64,000 nt of DNA from Echinometra lucunter (taxonomy: Eukaryota > Echinodermata > Echinoidea > Camarodonta > Echinometridae): the NCBI GenBank assembly GCA_029962745.1, contig CM057153.1:12971241-13035240 (forward strand), given 5' to 3'. Both the position numbers and the translations under genes were made by a program. Shown here piece by piece: positions 1-10,904 of the stretch. Below the pieces are notes generated by a model that was given only the letters and a program-made list of their open reading frames with translations, ran no database searches and was not told the DNA's origin. How positions within the stretch are numbered: the first letter of the stretch is position 1; each line of letters begins with the position of its first letter.

Positions 1-139
1 ACTACGTCATGGCTATCTTTCAGTGACGAACCGGGGGGGGGGGGGGCTTCTGTAAGTCTCTATAAGTTTCAGTTGTACATGGGTGCACGGGTGAATTTGA
101 TAAAATCCCCCTCCACCCCGCCCAATCCATTTTTGTCAG

Positions 140-333
140 ATTTTTCTCTTCTTCTTCTTCTTCTTCTTCTTCTTCTTCTTCTCCTATTCCTCCTCCTCCT
201 CCTCCTCCTCGTCCTCCTCCTCGTCCTCCTCCTTCTCCTAATCATCCTCCCGCTCCTCTTCCTGCTCTTCCTCCTCCCCTTCTTCTTTTTCCTCCCCTCC
301 TCCTTCTTTTTCTCCTCCTCCTCTTCTCCTCCA
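140..333. repeat. Polypyrimidine tract (CTT)n/(CTC)n
   Basis: Perfect CTT units pass into CTC/CTT-rich sequence for almost 200 bp. Open frames here encode only Leu/Phe or Glu runs and are artefacts. Confidence 0.95.
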
Positions 334-881
334 TACGTAAGGTGAATAATAATTAAACTTGCATGGATTAAATATAACTTGAAGTGAGAACTGCCGTTGA
401 ATGTGTTTACAAGCGCCTGGAAATGTCAAGCTGCATTGTTAAAAAACACGTACTTTTTAAAATGATCATTACCTACGAAGTTCTTCATTCATGCTGTCAC
501 CGAAGTGAACTGCTGATCTGAATCAATGGTTGGTTGGTTCTTGGTGTGATGGCGCTCTGCAATATCTTCAGATTATTCGCGCCAGTCACTTTCGTAGGTT
601 TGGCGTAGGCTTCGGAAAGTCCACGAGCGAGTTTCGGTGAAGATGATGTAAATAGTGCATGGTCATCATTAATATGGTAAAGTGCTAGTATCCATCTCCA
701 AAGTTAGAGAGCTGTCGTGATTGTTCGTATTTATTCGCTATAATATACGCAATCAATGTGACCAGCATCGCACTATGAGTATGATGGCGCTACAACATTA
801 AAGGGGCTTCCGAAAGACAAAGTGTAACAAACAACAAGATTCTGCAGGCTGTCGGTTTTCGTGACGATGAACGATTCTATG

Positions 882-883
<2 letters not shown>

Positions 884-948
<65 letters not shown>
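884..948. repeat. (GA)n microsatellite
   Basis: About 32 uninterrupted AG dinucleotides. The antisense Leu-Ser frames are not genes. Confidence 0.97.
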
Positions 949-949
<1 letters not shown>

Positions 950-1254
950 AATGAGAGAATAATGTTGTAAACGAAAATTGGTTGGGGTGCAGGCACCCTC
1001 CCCCTCGAATGTGAAAGTGCAATATGCGGGCAACATGCCGCCTCATATTCGGGCATTGGGCTGGTTCTCCTTTGTATGTATCTTTATGTATTGTCCCTCC
1101 CACCTATAGATCACAAAAGTAAATCGTCTCGATATTATAAAGTACTGAATTATTCAAAATGGAAATTTGTATTCCGGCGAGAAACTCGTCAGCTCCTGTG
1201 ATGAAAATGGGCCCCGTGCAATTTTGGCAATAGTTTGATTTTCGTGAATATCAG

Positions 1255-1835
1255 GAAATTCAACGCCTCCTTTGAACCAAAACCCTCGGAGTAGTTTTAA
1301 AATCAAAGCCAAGGCAGAATAAAACAGATCAGCGAAAATTTGAACGAAATCAGACACAGAATAAGAAAGTTATGCCTATATGTAATTTTCTGTTTTCGAT
1401 ACTACCATAGCTGTTAGTGATATGAGTTGTGGACAACTCTCAGTATGTTTTGTTTACAGAATTTCACATATTCATTCTTTTCTCGAAGACCACATGTTTT
1501 CATTGTCCTTATCCCAAATATGTTGTAGAGAAAACACTCCTACATGATATATGGTGGGTTTGGGCTTAAGAAAATTAATGTGCAAATCTTAAGCCAAACG
1601 AAATTGTTAAATTACGTGTGTACAAAACATACTGAGAGTTGTCCACAAATGATGTCATCAATAGCATGAAAATTTCATATAACCATAACCATGATAACTT
1701 TCTCATTTGGTTTCCGATTTTTTTCAAATTTGTCACCGATGTGTTTTATTCCTTCTCAGCTTTTATTTTAAAAACACTTGATTTAAGGGTGTTGGTTTTC
1801 TTTAAGAACCGTGCATGTGGCGTGTGAGCCAGGGA
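1255..1835. mobile_element. Foldback (MITE-like) inverted repeat
   Basis: Arms at 1424-1453 and 1619-1648 pair almost perfectly (GAGTTGTGGACAACTCTCAG against its complement). Weaker complementarity extends outward to a GAATAAAACAG / GTTTTATTCC pair. There is no coding capacity. It is probably a non-autonomous element; the outer limits are approximate. Confidence 0.55.
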
Positions 1836-1964
1836 GCAAAAAGAAATATAACAGTATTGAACTGTATACACATTTTCAAGTCGTCCTGTGAAAGAAAAAG
1901 TCATCTTACATCAAAGTCGTCAACAAGTAGTGAATTTGAATTTACATCTAATGCAAGATAGTTT

Positions 1965-2245
1965 GAGAGGGAGGGAGGGAGGGAGAGAGAGAGAGTGGGG
2001 AAGGAGTGGAGAGAGAGAGAGAGAGAAAGAGAGAGAAGAGAAGAGACTGACCAGGTATATAGGGAATTAGGCCATGTATTGGACAAGAGAGAGAGGAGGA
2101 GGAGAGAGTCGGGGAGAGGGAGGAGGAGAAAGATGAAAGGGGGTGAAAAAAGAGAGAACATTAAGAGCAAATTTGTAAGAGGGAGAGGGGAAGACTGTGG
2201 AGGAGGAGGAGGAGGAGAGGAGAAAGGGAAGAGTAAAGGGAAGAG
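1965..2245. repeat. Purine-rich GA/GGA tract
   Basis: GGGA, GA and GGA blocks in succession on the + strand. Open frames on both strands here are low complexity. Confidence 0.9.
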
Positions 2246-4700
2246 AAAATCTGCAGTGAAGTTTAATACTACGTCTATTCACTGGAATGCAATAAGAGTA
2301 ACATTTGAATTTTCACAGTATATGCTCTATGTGATCACACATCAGTACTGTATATTTCACGGCATGCAAAGTTGCCTATGTTTCACAGCACAACCCATGA
2401 GGCGTGTCAGCATTAATAATGACGCATGTGATCACAAAGCCGAGTACTGAATTCATATTGGCTTGTTTTTCAGAGGAAACCTTTCTGTTAATTCCCCCAA
2501 CCATGAAAAGCCATTGCGCATTTTCTATGATCGAAATATTCGATTCATGCATTCCAAACCGCAGGAATTTATTATTAAAAAGTACACAAAAGGTGATAAT
2601 AATGGATTTGCACAAAGGTGAGGACTTTGCTTGGGTGCAGATTCGTACGAAAAAAATAGTCCCGGTTTGCCTCTACGGCTCCAAAGCCATGAAAGCAGTT
2701 TCAATATACTATTCCATAGGGTGTCTCTAAAAAGGGAAACCCGAGTTAATGAGTAAATTAATCAATAATTCGAAACTATACAGGTTTTAAACAAGGTTCA
2801 CATCATTACAAAGCTCATTTCTTCTTCTTTCATAATGAAAAAAAACCATGATGAATACTAGGCGTGCCTGATTTGAGAGGGTCTAAACTAGTACTGCATG
2901 GCAGAAACCAACTTGTCCAAATTTTAACGGTTTGGGAAAGACACTAAATAATCTACGATTATTAATTATTAGAAATACACATCATTGCGAAGCTCCTACT
3001 CGAATCAGCTATGAAGAGACCAATATCATGATAGAAGGACCACGAAGTACTGATATAGGCACAATATTTGTTAGTTAGGAAGGTATATTAATGTACTGTA
3101 ATGTAAATATAAAAGTGAATGTAATGCAAATACAAAACTAAATGTAATGTAAGTAATGTAATGTACTAACTGTATTTGTTTTTCGTCTGTACTTGTATGT
3201 TTCATATTATTATCATTATTTAATATTATTATCATTATTATCATTACTATTGACACTAACTGTGTTCAACTGCAACAATGAACTTCCTCGAACGATACGT
3301 GTCAAACTATTAGCTAACTGGGCTTTCTCTTCTACTGTATGAGAGTTCCTTCCATCATGGTATAATATCAAAGAAGAGAATATGATCTTTCGAATGTTGA
3401 TTATAATATCCAAAATCATTTCCAGCCTTTTAAGACCATGTACGTATGAACCAAAAAACAGCTACCCATTGAACAGTCGAGTTACTATCAATGGTGCTAT
3501 CGACTGTCTACCCTTGTAAAAAAAAAAAAAAAAGAAATGGAAAAGTACCACGGTACCCACGGTATAGCCATAGTACTTTGATGGTACACCACTGTAATTT
3601 ACCTCCAAATACCGTGTATATAATGTTCAGATTACCTTGTTTGTACCATGTGTGTCATGAGTAAATCATCTATCAAGCATTTGGCGTCCCTTTTCAGGGA
3701 CACTCTGTAAATCTGCTGGCTACGTGAAATCCTGCACCTGCAGAATATAATAGTATTTGGAAAATACTAGGACAGCGGACATATCTTTTTAATGAAAATA
3801 CATCAACACTATTTATTTGCTTCCGTGTTTGCCGTTGTCAGCAGATAAAAGTTATTGTTCTTCAATATACACTACGAAAAAGGGGCAGAGTGCATGATTG
3901 GTAATGAATGGAGGAGTTTTTCCCATAGGTCGCACAGATATTTGGACTCGAAGACCGGACGATTTGAGGTATGAAGACCGGCTAAGTTGGGTTGACTGTT
4001 CCCCTCACATCAAATATTCTCCAACGAAATTCAAATCCCAGTGCCCCCTATTAAGAATTCACAAAACACAAACGATAGATGCTAAAATACATGATGTATG
4101 GTCCATTATCTGTGCAGTCATCCAACTTTCATGCATCAAGGACATGTGAATGATACACTGATCTACAAACAATTGACACGATTACAATCATCGACGACAC
4201 ATCCACGCGGTAAAAGAGAAAGGAAAACTGAGGTTAATAAAACAATTTTGCCCAAAGATATTTCGAACAATGTTTCGGACAAAATTTTCAAAATCAAAAA
4301 AAGATTACTCTGTTATGCATATGGATTAAAGCTTGTATTGCTGAAGATTCTACTGTGACTATGCTTTCTTACTCATTTACACCAATCCCGCCTTCTACTC
4401 TTCATTGAAACTAATTTTACATTTTATCTGATATTTATCTCATTATTTATTTGACTGCATTGATGAAAAGTGTAGTGAACGATCTTACAGCCTCGAGCAA
4501 TGTATCAATTTCGATTGATTTTTACACCTGAAATTCCGTGTACACATTTAACTGTGATGTATCATAAATACGTTTTTCTTGATTTTCAAGCAATGCTTGC
4601 AGAGGGTAGAGCAAGGTTGAAAGATTCAAAGATTCGTGAAATACAGGCAATTATTTACAGAAAGAAAAAAAAGGCAAGGGAAAACATGAGGGTAAACATT
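2246..4700. other. No gene recognised
   Basis: AT-rich sequence with a short TAATG/TAAATG-rich patch near 3090-3250 and an A15 tract at 3518. Open frames up to 155 codons show no family signature, codon pattern or splice context that I can support. Confidence 0.5.
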
Positions 4701-4739
4701 TCTGGGGGTATCATGATGAGTATGATAGGTTCCATGACA

Positions 4740-4937
4740 TACGCTCCGCCGACATTTGCTCCGCCGACAACTGCTCCGAAAATTCCGACAAGTGCTCCGC
4801 CACAATTGCTCCGCGACAATTGCTCCGCAGACATTTGCTCCACCGACAGTATGCTCCGTCGACATTTGCTCCGCCGACATATGCTCCGCCGACATTTGCT
4901 CCGCCGACAAGTGCTCCGCCAACATATGCTCCGAAAT
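4740..4937 (+). repeat. 15-bp subrepeat array a
   Basis: About a dozen units of GCTCCGCCGACATTT with variants (ATATGCTCC, CAACTGCTCC). A unit divisible by three and free of stops creates long spurious open frames in several frames on both strands. Confidence 0.9.
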
Positions 4938-6544
4938 GACATCTGCTCTCCAACAGCGTTCCTCTAGCCTTGCCCCCCCCCCCCTGTTGAAAATTCTTTG
5001 TTACGTCAGAGAGTATTCTATCCAATTAATGTCACGGTGCCGACGGAGCAATTGTCACCATTTCAAATTTCGTATCAACCATGGGCTTAATCCGTTTTCC
5101 AGTCGGGGGGGGGGGGGGGGGGACACAGTCCAGAAATTTGCTGAGAAGCGAAAAAAATCAGGTGTCTCTTCTGGGAGCAGGGGTGTCGCTAGACTTTTTT
5201 TCAAGGGGGGAGGGCTGTAGAGGACAGATTGCGGACAAACAATGCTACCGATTGCCGACGACCAATGTCGATAAATTCAACCGTATAAAGCCCACGAGGC
5301 ATGTTCAGTTGTGTACGTACCTCCATCATATTTCCTTCTGAATTATATATTTGTTCACCCCACTTGCCGTATGTGTTTGTTCTCCCATATTATCCTGTAT
5401 TTAAAATTTACACTCCCTTTCGAAGAAGTGATAGTTCTTCATCAAAACTACATGATGGGCTTAAAGATATCTCTCTCGCTTGATATATTCGCTTTCAAAG
5501 GCCATCCTAAATCTTAATATTATACGAGCGAGCGCAACGAGCGAGGAAAAAACATACATACCTTTTCACGGAAGAAGTGATAATTCTTCATCCAAATGCA
5601 CGATGGAATTAACTATAAGACATCTAACTTATACATGTACATTTGGTCATCTCGCTTGCCGAATTCGTTTGCTTCCCTAACCATCGAGCGAACGCAGCGA
5701 GCGAGAAAAAATTATGTACAATTTTTAATGGTAAAAGTGGCATTTCTTCATCCAAATCACGATGGTATTATCTATGAGATATCTAACTTATACATGTATA
5801 TTTGGTCACCTCGCTTGCCGAATGTGTTGGCTCTCCCCAAATATCCTGTATTTAAATGTAATACGTGCGAGCGCAGCGAGAGAGGAAAAAAATACTCTCT
5901 TTTGTAAAAGTGATAGTTCTTCCTCAAAAGTACATGAAGGGTTTAAAGATATCTAAGTTATATATCTTGGTAGCCTCTCTCGCCTGAATCATTCGCTTTT
6001 AAAGGCCATCCTAAATCTTAATAGACCTATTATACGAGCGAGCGCAGCGAGCTAGGAAAATATATATACTGTTTTATGTAAGATGATAATATTTCATCAA
6101 ACTACATGATGGGCCTCGCTAGCCGAATTCGTTTGCTATCCTGAATCCATCCTGAATCTGAATATTATAGCCTACGATCGAGAATATAGAGCGAGGAAAA
6201 TACTTATATATTTTTTTTTTCACTGCAAAAGATCTTTATCAAAACACACAAGCAAATAAGCCGAATATGACTTTATTTTGGCACCGTACTCCTTCTTTTT
6301 TTTTCCCCTCCTTCCTCTTCCCTCTCCTTTTTCTCTCTCTATCTCTCCCTCTCTCAATTGCCAACAACGATCGCGATTTTTTTTTCTGGGGGGCATGCCC
6401 TATTGTGTCCCCCATCCTCCAATATTTCGGGGGAGACGTGTCCCCCTGCCCCCCCCTGGATTGACGCCCATGGACTGTCAACGAAATTAATTCAGCAGAG
6501 AAATTGTGGGCGAGGTAGTTGTCACATTATTGTCGAAATAATTC

Positions 6545-6632
6545 GGCGGAGCATAATTCGGAGGAGCAAATATCTAGCCGGAGTAATTGTCGGCGGAGCA
6601 TATGTCGGCGGAGCAAATGTCGTGTCATCGTA
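6545..6632 (-). repeat. 15-bp subrepeat array b
   Basis: Reverse-complement units (GTCGGCGGAGCATAT) close the inner end of the left element. Confidence 0.85.
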
Positions 6633-6640
6633 TCATAACA

Positions 6641-7310
6641 TAGCCTCAGCGAGATATGACAACAGACTGGGTGCGTAACCGTGGCAAGGGAAAAAGATAT
6701 TGACCAGGAAGAGCTATATAGAGGGAAAGAGAAATTGGGTATGTAACTATGTGCGTGGGACCGTGGCAGTGGATGTGCGTGCGCGTGAGGATGTGAGGTT
6801 CTAATTAAAATGCGAATAAGATATATTAGGATATATATATATTTTTTAATGCAGCTCAAATTTCATATTAACACGCATTGTCAGTAAGGCGAATAGGGTA
6901 CATTCGACATTATCTATGGAGGTTTACACGTCCTTTAAAAAAAAAAAAAACCATTCAGCTTTGAACGACATGGAAGTAATAAGAGGCCGGTTTTTTCAGG
7001 TCATTACTAAGTGCAGTGCCCCCTCCCTACCTCCTGCTTTTGGGAAAATTCATGATGGAACACGAATCTAAAGGATAAGTTCCGAAAGAAAAAGATGTGT
7101 TCCTTCATGTGACTCTGTGGTAATTTCAGTGACCGTGACCCCTGCTATTTTCCTTTCTTTTGTCAGCCAATTTTAGACTTTGCCCCCCCCCCCCCCCCCC
7201 AAACAAAGAGAATCCCGAATCAGCCTCTAAAGACTGCTTAGTCGACAGTAAAGTTTGCCAACCATATAAAAGCTATTGTGTTCAATTCTATGACAAGAAA
7301 TATTCAATAA
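6641..7310. other. Spacer between inverted elements
   Basis: No gene or repeat family is recognised apart from A and C homopolymers near 6938 and 7184. Confidence 0.4.
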
Positions 7311-7314
7311 CTCT

Positions 7315-7462
7315 GGGCCCCGTTTCATAAAACTTGTTATCAATAACAAGATGCAATAACTGTTATAAGCTACTGAAATCCTTGCATCGGATTGGCTGAG
7401 AGCAAATTTGTCATAGAAATGTGGTAGATGTTACTGAGAACAAGTTTTATGAAACGGGGCCC
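7315..7462. mobile_element. 148-bp MITE with GGGCCCCGTTTCATAAAAC ends
   Basis: Near-perfect 24-bp terminal inverted repeats (GGGCCCCGTTTCATAAAACT and complement) surround about 100 bp of AT-rich DNA. It lies in the spacer between the two TU-like arms. Confidence 0.85.
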
Positions 7463-8117
7463 TGATAAACCCACAGGAATTCAACAGATGTACAATAATG
7501 CAAGGCAGCATTGACACAGAATGGCCACGGTGGGTGTTCTTTGAAGTGAAGAAACCAGGATACGTCCAAATTAAAACTGAAAATACCTCCATTTTATTCA
7601 GAAATGCTGAAGGCTTAGTAGGATATAGAAAAATTCAGATGGTCTGAAAATGAAGTAAATCCTGTTATATTTAGCTAATAACAGTTATATATGTAGGAAG
7701 GGGAAAATGATTTTTGATAAAGGTTCATTTGATAAAGGTATGTAAGCCATATTTTTTATAATGGTCAAGTGAAAACTTTGGTCTAAATTTATTTCCAAAA
7801 CATTGGGTTGAACGCAAATCATTTACTTCAGATTATTGAAATTGCACAGTTGGAAGATTCTACTCTCTCTGTTTAATTTCAGCAAGCTTATTTGTTAGAT
7901 TTTGATATAAACCTAAATATTTCTGGTCAGATAACATTGTTCACACTACAATGTCAAAAGAAAGTTTATGATTGTTTTGTGAAAGATCTACATTAACCTG
8001 TAAGTGAAGCATTGCAGTAGCAAATTTGATTTAATGGATAAAGAAATAAGTTTTTTTTTTCGTAGCGGCAAGCGGCACAACACTCATAAGAAAAAAGAGG
8101 GAATTTCAGTGGTGACA

Positions 8118-8246
8118 CGACATATGCTCCGCCGACAACTGCTCCGAAAATTCCGAAAGTGCTCCGCGACAATTGCTCCGCCGACATTTGCTCCGCCGAC
8201 ATATGCTCCGCCGACAATTACTCCGGCTAGATATTTGCTCCTCCGA
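8118..8246 (+). repeat. 15-bp subrepeat array b'
   Basis: Units ATATGCTCCGCCGAC and variants at the inner end of the right element, matching the complement of array b. Confidence 0.85.
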
Positions 8247-9055
8247 ATTATGCTCTGCCGAATTATTTCGACAATAATGTGACAACTACCTCGCCGACAA
8301 TTTCTCTGCCAAATTAATTCGTTGACAGTCCATGGACGTCAATCCAGGGGGGACAGGGGGACACATCTCCCCCCAAATATTGGAGGATGGGGGACACAAT
8401 AGGGCATGTACCCCCCCCCCCCCCACAAAAAATATCACGATCATTGTTGGCAATTGAGAGGGGGAGAGATAGAGAGAGAGAAAGGAGAGGGAAGAGGAAG
8501 GAGGGGAAAAGAAAAAAAAAGAGTAAGGTGCCCAAACAAAGTCATATTCGGCTTATTTGCTTGTGCGTTTTGATGAAGAACTTTCACTTTTACAATGAAA
8601 AGAAGTATGTAAGTATTTTCCTCGCTCTCTATTCTCGATCGTAGGCTATAATATTCAGATTCAGGATGGATTCAGGATAGCAAACGAATACGGCAAGCGA
8701 GGCCCATCATGTAGTTTGATGAAGAATTATCATCTCACATAAAAACAGTATATATTTTTTCCTAGCTCGCTGCGCTCTATTAAGATTTAGAATGGCCTTT
8801 AAAAGCGAATGATTCAGGCGAGAGAGGTGACCGAGATATATTTTTTTCGCTTCTCAGCAAATTTCTGGACTGTGTCCCCCCCCCCCCCCCCCGACTGGAA
8901 AACGGATTGAAGCCCATGGTTGACTCGACATTTGAAATGGTGACAATTGCTCCGTCGGCACCGTGAAATGAATTGGAGAGCATACTCTCTGACGTAACCA
9001 AGAATTTTCAACAGGGGGCAAGGCTAGGGGGAGGCTGTTGGAGAGCAGATGTCGT

Positions 9056-9275
9056 TTCGGAGCATATGTCGGCGGAGCAATTGTCGGAGGAGCAAATGTC
9101 GGCGGAGCAAATGTCGTCGTTTCGGAGCATATGTCGGGGGAGCAATTGTCGGCGGAGCATATGTCGGCGGAGCAAATGCCAGCGGAGCAATTGTCGCGGA
9201 CCAATTGTGGCGGAGCACTTTTCGGAATTTTCGGAGCAGTTGTTGGCGGAGCATTATGTCCGTGGAGCATATGTC
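9056..9275 (-). repeat. 15-bp subrepeat array a'
   Basis: About 14 reverse-complement units (ATGTCGGCGGAGCAA) at the outer end of the right element. All open frames here are repeat artefacts. Confidence 0.9.
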
Positions 9276-9330
9276 ATGGAACCATTTTAGTTCATGCTAT
9301 TACACGAAATCATAATACACAAAAGTACAG

Positions 9331-9540
9331 CTGAAAAAGTTGGGTTTTGTTGAGGACGATATTTGTTCATTTTGTAAGAATGACAGCGAAACCTACTTAC
9401 ACTTATTTTTTAATTGAGAGAGGGTTCAAGAGTTATGGAAATTTACTATAGAACACTTCGATTTAGTTGAATTAAGGGATATGAAGTGGCGTAATATATT
9501 TTTAGGATTATCGGGTAACTCAAATAGAATAAGTGTGTGA
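9331..9540 (+). pseudogene. LINE ORF2 C-terminal fragment (zinc-knuckle region)
   Basis: The frame reads LKKLGFVEDDICSFCKND, SETYLHLFFN, stop, ERVQELWKFTIEHFDLVEL. C-x2-C, E-T-x-x-H-L-F and Q-E-L-W match the Cys-His motif that ends many non-LTR reverse transcriptases. A TGA replaces the expected third cysteine. It has no start and is truncated upstream. It lies directly beside the TU-like element. Confidence 0.7.
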
Positions 9541-9548
9541 ATTTCATC

Positions 9549-9785
9549 AGTGGCGTAGCTACGGGGGGCACGGGGGCCCATGCATCAGCTGCTGGCAGAA
9601 AATTGAAAAAAAGTAAAAAGAAAAAGAAAAAAGGAGAAGCACAGTGAAAAGAAAGGAGGAAAACAAGGAGAAAGAAAACGGGAAAATTGGGAAGCGCTCG
9701 CGAGCATTTAAGTAACTTAACCAATGCCGATGATAAATTACTATTCTTATGAAAGTAATCAGTTTGCATCTTGTGTCTCAATCTG
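9549..9785. repeat. Dispersed repeat with GTGGCGTAGCTACGGGG start
   Basis: Starts AGTGGCGTAGCTACGGGGGG, then an A/G-rich stretch, then a conserved tail (AAGCGCTCG, ATTTAAGTAACTTAACC, GATGATAA). A second copy with the same order is at 12462-12725. Confidence 0.8.
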
Positions 9786-9799
9786 ATGTCAGGTTACCA

Positions 9800-10813
9800 T
9801 TCTTCTACTCATAGAAAATACTCATATTTCTGACTTCAGTATTGAATTAAATACCGGCCCTGGCCCTCTAACCGATTAAAACCAACCCTGCAGACCACAA
9901 ATTAATCATTCGGCCCCGGCATTCGGCCTTCGAGCTAAAATTTCAAGCGGCCCGTGCGGAAAATTCCAAACTCCCCTTCCTTGTTTATAAAAAGTGCAAT
10001 GGTACCCATGGAACAGATACGGTCATTGAACATGATACTAACATTATATTTATATCACCTATTGATATTGGTATCATTAAGTTAATATTGTCAAGGGTTC
10101 AAATTAACATGGTGTACTAAGGCGGTGATCCCGGTGGCTTCTTCCCCTTCCACTTTTCGAAACAGATTTTCGGCCATGACCTTCGGTGTTTCCGTTCACC
10201 CCCCCCCCCCCCCCCCCTCTCAATACATGAAATCGCCTCCAATGATGGTGTACCATGGGTATCGTGGTGCTTTTAGTACAAGTCCGCCTAGGCCTGTTTG
10301 AGTGTATAATGGGTTGTTCCCCCAGTACACACAATGGTGAACTTCTGATAATTCAGGTTGAGAAAAAAATGTAGACGATGCCTTTGATACTTTGATAGCT
10401 GAAAAGACCGTGACGATATGATTTGTGATATAAATCTTTTGTGTTCATGGCTGGATAACTCTCAAAGCCGCGTGGGTTGGTGCAGTAGAAGCTGTTTAGC
10501 TGGTACGCAGCTCACGGATTGGGGTGTAAGGTGTGGTCCTGCTTGTAAGCCATAGTTTAGCCATTTTGTCATCAGAAACAGCAGAGGCTGTGCACCGCTC
10601 TACACGAATGACACGTAGAACGATTTTTAAAGTATCTCCTTGGTGCGCCCAAAAGCAGGGATATAGGAATTTGGTAGGTTATAATCACATATAACGGAAG
10701 TCGCGTTTTGAAGTATAGTTTGACGAAAAAGGAACAAGGATTTGAATATTGTGTTTCCTGACGGATCATCGGAAGGCAAGGGTATCGCCCTTACGACAGG
10801 GTAAGAAAAGGAA
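9800..10813. other. 5' flank and probable 5' UTR of the HYR/SEA gene
   Basis: Mostly unique sequence with a C tract at 10199-10217. No clear TATA box was found. The transcription start cannot be fixed from the sequence alone. An upstream non-coding exon is possible. Confidence 0.35.
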
Positions 10814-10904
10814 ATGGCTTTAGGACGATTCTTCTGGGTTCTAGCATGGATGTCACTCATCTACATCTTTGTGTTCCTACCTGGAACATGTGGAACATCT
10901 GGTC
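10814..10904 (+). CDS. Exon 1: start codon and signal peptide
   Basis: ATG GCT TTA opens a 30-codon exon beginning [12 protein letters not shown] and continuing through a hydrophobic core to PGTCGTSG, a typical secretory signal peptide. The donor is a perfect GTGAGT at 10905, leaving phase 1 (one base, C). That matches the phase-1 acceptor of the first HYR exon at 20487, where the joined codon is CAG. An in-frame TAA at 10802-10804 lies four codons upstream, so no earlier start is possible in this exon. The linkage across the 9.6-kb first intron is inferred from phase and architecture, not from a transcript. Confidence 0.8.

Larger units (their letters stand above)
4729..6640 (+). mobile_element. 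TU/foldback-like element, left copy (arm)
   Basis: It begins GGTTCCATGACATACGCTCC and ends with the complement of TGACACGACAT. A 15-bp unit (GCTCCGCCGACATTT) is tandemly repeated at 4740-4937 and, in reverse complement, at 6545-6632. Between the arrays lie a G tract at 5104-5122, GCGAGCGC-type units at about 5280-6235, and a segment containing the inverted Y-rich block 6290-6480. The right copy at 8108-9290 carries the same blocks in inverted order. The layout (tandem 15-bp subrepeats in inverted arms) recalls TU elements of sea urchins and Drosophila FB elements, from memory. Confidence 0.75.
8108..9290 (-). mobile_element. TU/foldback-like element, right copy (inverted)
   Basis: The same block order as the left copy, read from the other strand: 15-bp array 8118-8246, the block matching 6270-6500 at 8310-8560, shortened GCGAGCG-type units 8585-8840, a C tract 8875-8892, the block matching 4980-5170, then array 9056-9275, ending with the complement of GGTTCCATGACATATGCTCC. 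It is about 0.7 kb shorter than the left copy, mainly through fewer GCGAGCG units. Confidence 0.75.

Noticed and set aside
4740..4937. Short regular repeats resembling a CRISPR array
   Set aside because: Units are contiguous 15-mers with no unique spacers, in an animal genome.
4500..5220. Several overlapping 95-155-codon frames rich in Ala, Pro, Ser and Cys
   Set aside because: They come from the 15-bp subrepeats, which are stop-free in several frames on both strands; not a repeat protein.
8854..9334. Frames of 60-138 codons on both strands
   Set aside because: Same 15-bp subrepeat artefact in the right-hand element.
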